Origin: Verrucomicrobiota bacterium
Lineage (GTDB): Bacteria > Verrucomicrobiota > Verrucomicrobiia > Opitutales > Opitutaceae
DNA length: 5,624 nt
Direction: 5' to 3'
Assembly (NCBI GenBank): GCA_023447015.1
Contig: JAEXPG010000558.1
Span: forward strand, 1-5,624
This document shows, one piece after another, positions 1-5,621 of the stretch. Under the pieces are notes generated by a model. It worked only from the letters and a program-made list of their open reading frames with translations. It ran no database searches and was not told the DNA's origin. A program made the translations under genes and the position numbers. Every line of letters starts with the position of its first letter. Within the stretch, counting starts at the first letter, position 1.

Positions 1-118
1 GGCTGCCGAAGAGCGGGCGGATGAAGTCGCCGCTGGCGAGGGCGAGTTCGTGCAGGAAGGCGCGATAGGGTGCGAGGTCCACGGCGCGGAGGTTGCCGGG
101 TTCGGCGGCGGAGTTCAC
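1..118 (-). CDS. N-terminal fragment of an inositol-monophosphatase-family phosphatase (possibly histidinol phosphatase)
   Basis: Reading leftward from a GTG at 118-116 gives 39 uninterrupted codons to the window edge, beginning MNSAAEPGNLRAVDLAPYRA. The stretch FLHELALASGDFIRPLFGS at residues 21-39 resembles the first helix of inositol-monophosphatase-fold enzymes, where a phrase such as 'LA..AG..I.P.F' is usual. In bacteria this family includes histidinol phosphatases, inositol-1-phosphatases and CysQ-like enzymes, which are Mg-dependent and cytosolic. The metal-binding motifs lie beyond the edge, so the substrate cannot be decided. The start could instead be the in-frame GTG at 82-80 (Val13), but the helix would then have almost no leader. 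No Shine-Dalgarno is visible upstream. The gene is divergent from the exonuclease gene and shares its 280 bp upstream region. The family call rests on about 20 residues. Confidence 0.55.
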   Translation of the reverse strand, partial: MNSAAEPGNLRAVDLAPYRAFLHELALASGDFIRPLFGS

Positions 119-229
119 CCAAAAACAACGGACGACGGAAACGGACGCGGAGCCGGAGGCGACAGAAGGTAACGAAGAAGACAAAGGATGAGACGAGGGT
201 GACCGGTGGGTTGGCTGGGGGGTGGGCTG

Positions 230-256
230 TTGGCCCGCCAGTTCGACCCGGGCCAA
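230..256. repeat. Perfect inverted repeat TTGGCCCG/CGGGCCAA
   Basis: TTGGCCCG at 230-237 and CGGGCCAA at 249-256 are perfect 8-base reverse complements separated by 11 bases. They would form a stable GC-rich stem in RNA or single-stranded DNA. No T-run follows on either strand, and the site lies between divergent genes, so it is not a terminator of either neighbour. It is the first of two hairpins at the centre of the larger palindromic element. Confidence 0.6.
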
Positions 257-283
257 GGTGGCGGGCGTAGAACCCGCCCCACC
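257..283. repeat. Imperfect hairpin next to the first inverted repeat
   Basis: GGTGG at 257-261 pairs with CCACC at 279-283, and CGGG at 262-265 pairs with CCCG at 273-276, leaving a two-base bulge (277-278) and a loop of about 7 bases. It begins immediately after the preceding inverted repeat ends, which gives a twin-hairpin layout. The right arm and loop share 17 bases with a coding stretch at 1167-1183. No function can be assigned. Confidence 0.5.
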
Positions 284-398
284 ATCCGGCCCCCCTCCAA
301 CTGAAGCGGCGGTCGCGCGTCGTTCTCTTCGTTTCCTTCTGTCGCTGCTCCGGAAGAATTGGGGTGGCGGCGGCGATGGGGGTGGTTTGCATCGCGGC

Positions 399-1064
399 AT
401 GCACTGGCGCGCGGTACCGATCCACTTCATCGACTTCGAGGGCAGCCTCGCGGGCGGCGTGGTCGAGTATGGTGTGGCGGTGCTGCTGGGCGGCGAGGTG
501 GTCGAGACGGCCACGCGGCTTTGCCGGCCCGCCGGGGCGATCCGGCGGGAGGACTCGGCGGTGCATGGGATCGCGGCGGCCGATGTCGCAGGAGCCGCCC
601 CGCTTTCGGATGACTGGGAACGTTTCGCCGGCTGGCGGCAACGCGGGCCGCTGGCGGCGCATTTCGCCGGGACGGAGAACTCGCTGCTCAAGGCGACCTG
701 GCCGTACGCGCGGCAGTCGCCGGATCTCTCCCGCCCGGGCCAGACGACGAACGACTGGGGGCCGTGGCTCGACACCGGCCGGCTGGTGCCGCAGCTGTTC
801 CGTGGGATCGAGTCGGCGAGGCTCGAGGATCTGGTGACGCAGTTCGGACTCGGCGCCGAGCTGGCCGTCGCGGCGGAGCGGCACTGCCCGCCGGAGCGAC
901 GGCGTTACCACGCGGCACTCTTCGATGCACTGGCGGCGGCGCTGTTGCTGCGCGCGGTGCTCGCGCGGCCGGACTTCGAGGCGGCGACGCTTCCGTGGTT
1001 GCTGGAGCTGAGTTCGCTCGATCCGGCGCGCCGCGAGTCGCTGCGGCAGGGCGAGCTGTTCTGA
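399..1064 (+). CDS. DEDDh-type 3'-5' exonuclease (DnaQ/RNase T-like fold)
   Basis: The 221-residue protein carries the order of motifs expected of a DnaQ-like exonuclease, which removes nucleotides from 3' ends using two metal ions. Exo I is FIDFEGS with D12 and E14. Exo II is AHFAGTENSLL with H88 and E93. A family-typical 'LDTGRL' segment has D125 and is followed by SARLEDLVTQFGL. Exo III is YHAALFDALAAALLL with H171 and D176, spaced H-x4-D as in DEDDh enzymes. The oddity is E93 where most relatives have Asp. The ATG at 399 was chosen because it starts 11 residues before the catalytic Asp. The longer in-frame start at 222 would add 59 low-complexity residues translated from the palindromic element. 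No good Shine-Dalgarno precedes either start. There is no polymerase, helicase or BRCT domain and no signal peptide, so this is a stand-alone cytosolic nuclease. DNA or RNA preference is unknown. The gene faces the glycosyltransferase gene, with stops 9 bp apart. Confidence 0.82.
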   Translation: MHWRAVPIHFIDFEGSLAGGVVEYGVAVLLGGEVVETATRLCRPAGAIRREDSAVHGIAAADVAGAAPLSDDWERFAGWRQRGPLAAHFAGTENSLLKATWPYARQSPDLSRPGQTTNDWGPWLDTGRLVPQLFRGIESARLEDLVTQFGLGAELAVAAERHCPPERRRYHAALFDALAAALLLRAVLARPDFEAATLPWLLELSSLDPARRESLRQGELF

Positions 1065-1073
1065 GGCGTCGCC

Positions 1074-2765
1074 CTACGGCCAGAACTCGGCCGGGCGCAT
1101 GCGTGAGAGAAAGAAGCGTTCCTCGCGGGCGGGCGAGAGCGCGAAGGGCAGCGGGCCGATGGTGTCGGCGTAGAACCCGCCCCCGGCGTCCCGGTTCGAG
1201 GTGACGAAACCGAACGGGCGTTCGATCGCGATGGTGCCGGCCGGCTCGAAAACCTGGAGCGGGACGAGCGACAGGTTGGTGTTGTTTTCCGGGGTGACGA
1301 GATAGTCGCCCGGCCGCGACTGCGGGTCTCGCTTGTCGAGCGGACGGGCCCCGGCGGCCTCCATGTAGTATTGGAATCCCCAGTGGCCCTGGAACCAGAT
1401 CGTCGCGCGCTGGCCGGAGAGCTGTTCGTGGAACAGCCGGGCCGCGGTGCGCGAATCGGCCGCGAAGACGGCATCGGCCCGGACCACGGCGGCGGCGATC
1501 ACCACGGCCGGGACGAGCGGCCAGAGGCGTTGCCAGGCGAACGTCCCCGCCGAGCGGCGGGCGAGGGCACGGACGACAAGGATTGCGACGACCGGGGCGA
1601 GGGGCAGCAGCGAGCGGCCGTTGATCGACCAGTTGACGACGCCGGCGAAGGCCACCGTGCCGCCGGCCCACAGGAACAACAGCAGGCCGTCGGCCGTGCG
1701 GTCGGCGCGCAGGTCGGAGACGATGAGCATGAGGACGAGCGCGCCGCCCGCCGCGAGCAGTGCGGCTTGGACGATCACCCACCAGCGCAGGGGGGCGTCC
1801 GGGGCGAGCGAGTAGCCGCCGAGGTTCGTGGCGAACGTGAGGGCGACGAGAACCACCAAAACCACGCCCCCGGCCGCAGCGAGAATCCGGCGTGGGAGCA
1901 GGCGTGGGGCGAGGAAAAGGGCCGGGAGCAGGCAGCCGCCAAGGAAAGCGAACAGGATCACGGACCGTTGCCAGAGGTCGCCGGGCCGGGCGGTGATGCG
2001 GGCGTAGGAGGTTGCTCCCGACAGCAGGCCGTGGCCGTAGAGCGCCGCGGTCTGGCGGTCGAAGGCGACGAGGGCCATGGCCGGGAGGAACAGCCACAGC
2101 AACGGAAGCGTGGGCCGGCGTTCGCGCACGATCGTGTACACGAGCAGCAGCGGCAGCAGGGCGACGGCGAAGTACTTTGTGAGGCCGGCGAGCGCGATCA
2201 GCGCCGCCGAGAGGGCGAACCAGCCGTGTTGGCGTCGGTCGAGCCCGCGTAACCAGAACTCCAGGGCCCAGAGCCAGAGGGCGAGCATCGGGATGTCGCT
2301 CATCAGGGTGGTGGCGGAGCCCCAGAAGACGGGGGTGACCAGTGCGAGGCCGGCGGCGAGCGCAGGCGGTGGGCAGAAGCGCTGCGCGAGCCGGTGGGCG
2401 CCGAGGACGGCGCCAAGCGCCGCGGCGAACACCACGAGGTGCAGCACGATCTCGCTCCAACCGAAGAGCGCACCGGCCAGCGCGAACAGGTAGCTGACGC
2501 CGGGAGGGTTCTGGTTCACGTCGGCCAGCGGCATCGGGTAGTCGTACCAATGCACGGTGGTGCCGAACGGATCGGCCGGTGTCAGCAGGATCTGCCGGGC
2601 CGCGCGCAGGAAGAGGTAGTCATCGATGTGGACCGCCTTGGTTGCGAACGGGGCGAGACAGAGTAGGGCCGCCAGCGCCAGCCCAAGCTCTGGCCGCCGG
2701 AACCATCGCAGCTGGGGGCGCGCGGTAACGGAGGCAGGGGGCGAGACGGTGGCGATTGCATCCAT
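1074..2765 (-). CDS. Multi-pass membrane glycosyltransferase, GT-C fold, family 39-like
   Basis: The 563-residue protein has about 12 hydrophobic segments between residues 27 and 434 and a soluble tail at about 435-563. Members of this fold (PMT, ArnT and relatives) move a sugar from a polyprenyl-phosphate carrier to a lipid or protein outside the inner membrane. The family signature is visible. After the first membrane segment comes HIDDYLFLRAAR with the acidic pair D48-D49, the expected site of the catalytic acid. It is followed by DVNQNPPG (residues 82-89), a TLMSDIPM segment with D157 and P159, LTKYF (195-199), and NGRSLLPLAP (382-391), matching the 'RYLLP' segment of relatives. The tail carries FQGHWGFQYYMEAAGARPLD and is probably periplasmic. 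The length is typical. The ATG at 2765 gives a charged N-terminus before the first membrane helix, and no Shine-Dalgarno is seen. Donor and acceptor cannot be inferred. The gene lies 119 bp downstream of the kinase on the same strand. Confidence 0.85.
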   Translation of the reverse strand: MDAIATVSPPASVTARPQLRWFRRPELGLALAALLCLAPFATKAVHIDDYLFLRAARQILLTPADPFGTTVHWYDYPMPLADVNQNPPGVSYLFALAGALFGWSEIVLHLVVFAAALGAVLGAHRLAQRFCPPPALAAGLALVTPVFWGSATTLMSDIPMLALWLWALEFWLRGLDRRQHGWFALSAALIALAGLTKYFAVALLPLLLVYTIVRERRPTLPLLWLFLPAMALVAFDRQTAALYGHGLLSGATSYARITARPGDLWQRSVILFAFLGGCLLPALFLAPRLLPRRILAAAGGVVLVVLVALTFATNLGGYSLAPDAPLRWWVIVQAALLAAGGALVLMLIVSDLRADRTADGLLLFLWAGGTVAFAGVVNWSINGRSLLPLAPVVAILVVRALARRSAGTFAWQRLWPLVPAVVIAAAVVRADAVFAADSRTAARLFHEQLSGQRATIWFQGHWGFQYYMEAAGARPLDKRDPQSRPGDYLVTPENNTNLSLVPLQVFEPAGTIAIERPFGFVTSNRDAGGGFYADTIGPLPFALSPAREERFFLSRMRPAEFWP

Positions 2766-2884
2766 GCGGAGCGCCCAACATGCGCGGAGGGGGCGAGGTG
2801 GGGCAAGCGTGCGCGTGGATGTTCAGTCCGTGCTGGCGCAGTCTGCGTGGGGGCGGGCGAGGTTGGCCGGCGGACGGGAACCGC
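2766..2884 (-). other. Gap between kinase and glycosyltransferase genes
   Basis: On the minus strand this gap follows the kinase stop (TAG at 2887-2885) and leads to the glycosyltransferase ATG. A small hairpin begins within the stop codon: GGCGG at 2869-2873 pairs with CCGCC at 2881-2885 around a 7-base loop. It has only five pairs and no following T-run, so it is not a convincing intrinsic terminator. The palindrome CGCAG-T-CTGCG lies at 2837-2847. I found no good promoter and no ribosome binding site. Read-through from the kinase gene is possible but unproven. Confidence 0.45.
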
Positions 2885-4846
2885 CTAGCGCGAAGCATCT
2901 CCGGCGAGGGTGAACCGGAAGGTTGCCCCGTGGCCGGGCGCCGCCTCGGCCCAGACCCGCCCGCCGTGCCGCGTGACAATCCGTTGCACGATCGCGAGGC
3001 CGACTCCGGTGCCGGCGAACTCCTGTTCGCGGTGCAGGCGCTGGAAGACGTGGAAGAGTTTGTTCGCGTACTGCATGTCGAAGCCGACGCCGTTGTCACG
3101 GACGCAGTAGGTGACCGGCTGGCCGTCGCCGGCGCTGCCGATCTCGACAATCGCGCGGTCACGGGTTCGTGAGTACTTCAGCGCATTGGAGATGAGGTTG
3201 ACCCAGACTTGGCGGAGCAGGGCGGCGTCGCCATCGCAGGGTGGGAGCGGACCGATGCGGAACTCCACGCGGGCCCGTTCTGCGGGGGGGCACAGCTCCT
3301 CGATCACCTCGGCCACGAGTGCGGCCATGTCGACCCGGGCGCGGACCAGTTGCTGGCGACCGAGGCGGGATAGTCTGAGCAGATCGTCGATCAACCGGCC
3401 CATGCGTTGGGCGCCGGAGCGGATGTTGGCGAGGTAGTGGCGGCCGTCGGCGTCGAGCGTCGCTCCGTGGTGTTCCGCGAGGAGGTGGGCGAAGCCGTCG
3501 ATGGTCCGCAGGGGCGAGCGCAGATCGTGCGAAACGGAGTAGCTGAAGGCCTCGAGTTCTTGGTTGGCGGCTTCGAGCTGTGCGGTGCGTTCGACCACTC
3601 GCTGTTCGAGGGTCTGGTTCAGGTGGCGGATTTCGGCCTCGGCGCGCTGGCGCTCCGTACTGTCGATACCGATGCCCGCGAAGTACAGTTTTCCGCCGAT
3701 CTCAAGGCGCACGGCGTTGAAGTGAAAGGGGATTCTCCTTCCTCCCTTGATCTGCAGGTTGCCGTCGGCCTCGGCATAACCTTCGACCAACGCCTTCTGC
3801 ACTCCCGCCATGATGTGGGCGATGTCCTCGGGGCTGTCCTTGTACCAGTCGAGCAGCGTCATCCGGGAGAGTTCCTCGGGGGAGTAACCGGTGATGATCT
3901 CGTGTTGTTTGTTCCAGCGGACAAGATGGCCTTCGGCGTCGTAGAGGTAGAGCAGTCCGGGGACGCTATCGAGGACGGCATCGGTGAATACCCGCTCCCG
4001 GCGGAAGTCTTCTTCGGCGTGTTTGTGGGCGGAGATGTCGAGATGGGTTCCCGCCACGCGCAGCGGCCGGCCGGCCGGGTCGCGGGCGGTCACGCGACCG
4101 CGGGTGAGGACCCACACCCAGGAGCCGTCCTTGTGTCGAAGGCGATGCTCTGCTTCGTAACCCGGGGTCTGGCCCGCCAGATGCGAGTCGAGCGCGGTGC
4201 GCACGCGGGTGCGGTCGTCGGGGTGGATCAGCTGCTCCCAGGTTTCCGCGCGCGGGGGGAGTTCCTCCAGGCGATAGCCCAGCATGGTCGCCCAGCGCTC
4301 ATTGAAGGTCACCTCGCCGGTCTGGACGTTCCAGTCCCAAGCGCCGAGATCCGCACCCCATAAGGCCAACTCCATGCGTTCGCGGCTCTCGCGGGCGAAT
4401 TCTTCGGCCCGGGCGCGTTCGGTGATGTCGCGGAAGAACGCGGTCATGTGGCGGGGACCGGTTTGGAACCCGTGGATTTCGTAGGCGCCGGCAAATTTCA
4501 GGCCGGCACGGACGATGTGAATGGTTTCCAGTCGTTCGCCAGTGGCAGCCACACGCTTGTAAGCTTCGGGGATCGCGGTGCCTCGCAGGATGGGGAAGGC
4601 GTCTTCGATCGGGAGACCGATCATGCCGGCGTGGTCGCTACCGAGGAGGCGTTCCGCCATCGGGTTGAAACCGAGGAAGATCAGGCGGTCGTCCTCGGTG
4701 AGGGCGTAGCTATGGGCGCCGAAGGGGGCGTTTTCGATGATCGCGCGGAGGCGTTCGTCGCGGTGCTGGTCGAGTCCATGGGCGCTGGCCGGCGCGGAAG
4801 GAAGGGGGGCGCTCGCCGTGGGGTGTTGCGACGGGGTCGAGGCCAT
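2885..4846 (-). CDS. Soluble triple-PAS sensor histidine kinase
   Basis: The 653-residue protein autophosphorylates a histidine in response to a signal and would pass the phosphate to a response regulator. Order of parts: low-complexity Ala/Ser/Pro leader (1-25); PAS 1 (about 30-145, ending FFRDITERARAEEF); PAS 2 of the PAS_3 type with its PAC segment (about 155-277, with GAWDWN, FNERWATMLGY, LIHPDD and HRLRHKDGSW); PAS 3 (about 283-402, with YDAEGHLVRWN and ITGYSPEEL); coiled coil (about 400-435); HisKA domain with H440 in FSYSVSHDLRSPLRTIDGF; HATPase domain with N-box VNLISNALKYS (N550, N554), G1 box DNGVGFD (D584), F-box LFHVFQRLH and G2 box GTGVGLAIV. All catalytic boxes look intact. The HisKA/HATPase style resembles that of bacteriophytochrome kinases. 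There is no membrane segment, GAF/PHY domain or receiver domain, so it should sense an intracellular cue, and PAS ligands cannot be predicted. No response regulator is encoded in the window. The ATG at 4846 is the first in frame near PAS 1 and has no Shine-Dalgarno. Confidence 0.93.
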   Translation of the reverse strand: MASTPSQHPTASAPLPSAPASAHGLDQHRDERLRAIIENAPFGAHSYALTEDDRLIFLGFNPMAERLLGSDHAGMIGLPIEDAFPILRGTAIPEAYKRVAATGERLETIHIVRAGLKFAGAYEIHGFQTGPRHMTAFFRDITERARAEEFARESRERMELALWGADLGAWDWNVQTGEVTFNERWATMLGYRLEELPPRAETWEQLIHPDDRTRVRTALDSHLAGQTPGYEAEHRLRHKDGSWVWVLTRGRVTARDPAGRPLRVAGTHLDISAHKHAEEDFRRERVFTDAVLDSVPGLLYLYDAEGHLVRWNKQHEIITGYSPEELSRMTLLDWYKDSPEDIAHIMAGVQKALVEGYAEADGNLQIKGGRRIPFHFNAVRLEIGGKLYFAGIGIDSTERQRAEAEIRHLNQTLEQRVVERTAQLEAANQELEAFSYSVSHDLRSPLRTIDGFAHLLAEHHGATLDADGRHYLANIRSGAQRMGRLIDDLLRLSRLGRQQLVRARVDMAALVAEVIEELCPPAERARVEFRIGPLPPCDGDAALLRQVWVNLISNALKYSRTRDRAIVEIGSAGDGQPVTYCVRDNGVGFDMQYANKLFHVFQRLHREQEFAGTGVGLAIVQRIVTRHGGRVWAEAAPGHGATFRFTLAGDASR

Positions 4847-4870
4847 GACGCTGAGCGGTGCTCGGCGGAG

Positions 4871-4898
4871 AGCATAGCTGGACCTCCGGTTGCGGCAA
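4871..4898 (-). promoter_or_regulatory. Weak sigma-70-like promoter candidate for the kinase gene
   Basis: Reading leftward, TTGCCG at 4898-4893 and TATGCT at 4876-4871 each match 4 of 6 consensus bases and are 16 bases apart. The -10 box ends 24 bases before the kinase ATG, which would give a very short leader. The -35 box falls inside the 17-bp palindrome, which is how a repressor-controlled promoter would be arranged. Matches this weak are common by chance. Confidence 0.25.
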
Positions 4899-4902
4899 CC
4901 GG
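4886..4902. repeat. 17-bp palindrome upstream of the kinase gene
   Basis: CCGGTTGC at 4886-4893 and GCAACCGG at 4895-4902 are perfect reverse complements around a single central G. It lies 40-56 bp before the kinase start. A perfect, short-spaced dyad like this fits a dimeric DNA-binding protein site. In RNA it could fold as a six-pair stem with a five-base loop. No T-run follows on either strand, which argues against a terminator. Confidence 0.5.
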
Positions 4903-4926
4903 GCGGCTTCTTCGTCCCCCGGCATC

Positions 4927-4950
4927 CTCGGCCACATGGTGGGAGCCGAG
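4927..4950 (-). terminator. Stem-loop after the HAD gene, possible terminator without T-run
   Basis: CTCGG (4927-4931) pairs with CCGAG (4946-4950), and CCAC (4932-4935) pairs with GTGG (4939-4942), giving nine pairs with a three-base bulge and a three-base loop. On the minus strand it begins 18 bases after the HAD stop codon, a normal place for a 3'-end hairpin. The leftward flank continues GATGCCGGGGG and has no T-run, so classical intrinsic termination is doubtful. It may instead protect a 3' end or act in Rho-dependent termination. Confidence 0.3.
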
Positions 4951-4961
4951 AAGGACTGGTG

Positions 4962-4978
4962 AGGCGGTCAGACCGCTT
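4962..4978. repeat. Inverted repeat spanning the HAD stop codon
   Basis: GCGGTC at 4964-4969 and GACCGC at 4971-4976 are perfect reverse complements around one base. One G-T and one A-T pair outside them extend the match to 4962-4978. The HAD stop codon (TGA, 4970-4968) sits in the middle, so the repeat includes the last codons of the protein. The length is short enough that chance cannot be excluded. Confidence 0.4.
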
Positions 4979-5621
4979 GTGGCGGCAGCGCGGCCAGGTC
5001 GACCGAGGCGAGGGAATCGACCACGTGATCGCAGTGGGAGAAATCCTGGCCGCGGGTGAGTGCGTGGGGCACGGCGATGCACCGCAGGCCGGCGCGGGTG
5101 GCGGCCAGGGAGCCGTTGTAGGAATCCTCGAAGGCGAGCGCCTTGGTGGCGGCGAGGTCGAGGCGGCGGAGCGCCTCGAGGTAGAGATCGGGTGCGGGCT
5201 TCACGCGCGGGGCGTCGCCGCGGGCGACGACGGTCGCGAAACGGTCGAAGAGTCCGATGCGGCGAAGGTGGCGGTCGACCCAGTCGTGACTGGAGCTGGA
5301 GACAACGGCGAGCTGCCAGCCGAGGGCGACGGCCTGGTCGAGCAGGGCGACGACTCCGGGCAGCGGGGCGAGGGCGGCGTTGAGGCGCTCCTCGTGGGCG
5401 GAGCGTTCGGCCTGGAGTGCGGCACGGTCCCACGTGCAGCCGGTGCGCTCCTCGAGCAGTCGGAAGGGGTCGAGCACCTCGTTGGTTGTTCCCACGATCT
5501 GGAGGTACTCTTCGAGCCGGTACTCGGCGCCGCGGGCGGCGAAGATGGCCTGGAGCGAGGCATAGCCGGTGGCTTCGGTCTGGAGGATGAGGCCGTCGAA
5601 ATCGAGGAGGGCGGCGGGCAT
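4968..5621 (-). CDS. HAD-superfamily hydrolase, beta-phosphoglucomutase/phosphoglycolate-phosphatase-like
   Basis: The 217-residue cytosolic protein has all four HAD motifs in order. Motif I is LLDFDGLIL with nucleophile D7 and acid/base D9. An alpha-helical cap (about 15-85) follows. Motif II is VVSSSS with S108. Motif III is the Lys in RVKPAPDLY (K141). Motif IV is AFEDSYNG with E165 and D166. Length, cap position and the EDSYNG phrase fit subfamily IA with a type-1 cap, which contains beta-phosphoglucomutases, phosphoglycolate phosphatases and various sugar-phosphate phosphatases. The enzyme should transfer or hydrolyse a phosphate through an aspartyl-phosphate intermediate, but the substrate cannot be told from these motifs. 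Residue 14 is Gln in LILQTE, where most relatives have Asp in a DTE or DSE phrase. The ATG at 5621 puts the nucleophile at residue 7, as usual. Only three bases precede it in the window, so its promoter is not visible. It lies upstream of the kinase on the same strand. Confidence 0.9.
   Translation of the reverse strand: MPAALLDFDGLILQTEATGYASLQAIFAARGAEYRLEEYLQIVGTTNEVLDPFRLLEERTGCTWDRAALQAERSAHEERLNAALAPLPGVVALLDQAVALGWQLAVVSSSSHDWVDRHLRRIGLFDRFATVVARGDAPRVKPAPDLYLEALRRLDLAATKALAFEDSYNGSLAATRAGLRCIAVPHALTRGQDFSHCDHVVDSLASVDLAALPPQAV

Larger units (their letters stand above)
153..353. repeat. Nested imperfect palindromic element
   Basis: The outer arms are 153-178 and 326-353. They are reverse complements over 26 positions with one mismatch (T170 against T334) and a two-base insertion (346-347); the core is GCGACAGAAGG followed by AACGAAGA. 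Inside them a second pair of arms occurs: GTTGG at 210-214 with CCAAC at 297-301, and six G at 217-222 with six C at 290-295. At the centre are two adjacent hairpins, listed separately. An arrangement of outer arms, inner arms and central hairpins is unlikely by chance and looks like a mobile or dispersed intergenic repeat, or a structured RNA or DNA site. There is no open frame for a transposase and no obvious target-site duplication. Whether it recurs in the genome cannot be seen from one copy. Confidence 0.6.
119..398. other. Non-coding divergent intergenic region
   Basis: These 280 bp lie between the divergent starts of the phosphatase fragment and the exonuclease. Open frames cross the region, for example from an ATG at 222, but their translations are low-complexity (Arg/Gly/Pro rich) and resemble no protein. 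Both neighbouring promoters should be here, yet I could not find a convincing -35/-10 pair on either strand. Base composition is uneven. The flanks at about 121-190 and 320-360 are poorer in GC and made of purine-rich or pyrimidine-rich runs. The centre at 201-300 is extremely G/C rich and palindromic. A short direct repeat, AACGGACG, occurs at 127-134 and again at 140-147. Confidence 0.75.
4847..4967 (-). other. Gap between HAD and kinase genes, rich in inverted repeats
   Basis: This 121 bp gap lies downstream of the HAD gene and upstream of the kinase on the minus strand. It holds a stem-loop at 4927-4950, a 17-bp palindrome at 4886-4902 and a weak promoter-like pair at 4871-4898; an inverted repeat at its right edge spans the HAD stop codon. 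Each is listed separately. A short frame starting at an ATG near 4937 and reading through the gap has no recognisable product. Confidence 0.55.

Noticed and set aside
222..398. Upstream extension of the exonuclease to an ATG at 222
   Set aside because: The 59 added residues are low-complexity and are translated from the palindromic element. The ATG at 399 places the Exo I motif at the usual distance from the N-terminus.
1065..1073. A bidirectional terminator between the convergent exonuclease and glycosyltransferase genes
   Set aside because: Only nine bases separate the stops, and I saw no hairpin with a T-run on either strand around the junction.
1371..2252. A 293-codon plus-strand open frame antisense to the glycosyltransferase gene
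   Set aside because: The translation is low-complexity Glu/Gly/Arg/Gln rich. It mirrors hydrophobic codons on the opposite strand, as expected for an antisense shadow.
688..2550. A 620-codon open frame on the minus strand overlapping the glycosyltransferase gene and the exonuclease gene
   Set aside because: Its translation is dominated by Arg, Pro and Ala with no recognisable domain. It is a shadow frame produced by high GC content over a frame with clear glycosyltransferase motifs.
2837..2847. The palindrome CGCAG-T-CTGCG in the kinase-glycosyltransferase gap as an operator or terminator
   Set aside because: With five-base arms and one central base it cannot form a useful hairpin, it is not near a promoter-like pair, and such short dyads are common in GC-rich DNA.
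3407..4363. A 318-codon plus-strand open frame antisense to the kinase gene
   Set aside because: The minus-strand frame has complete PAS, HisKA and HATPase motifs, and the plus-strand translation matches no family I recognise.
4681..5433. A 250-codon minus-strand open frame crossing the HAD-kinase gap
   Set aside because: It is Arg/Pro rich and out of frame with the HAD and kinase genes, both of which have full motif sets.
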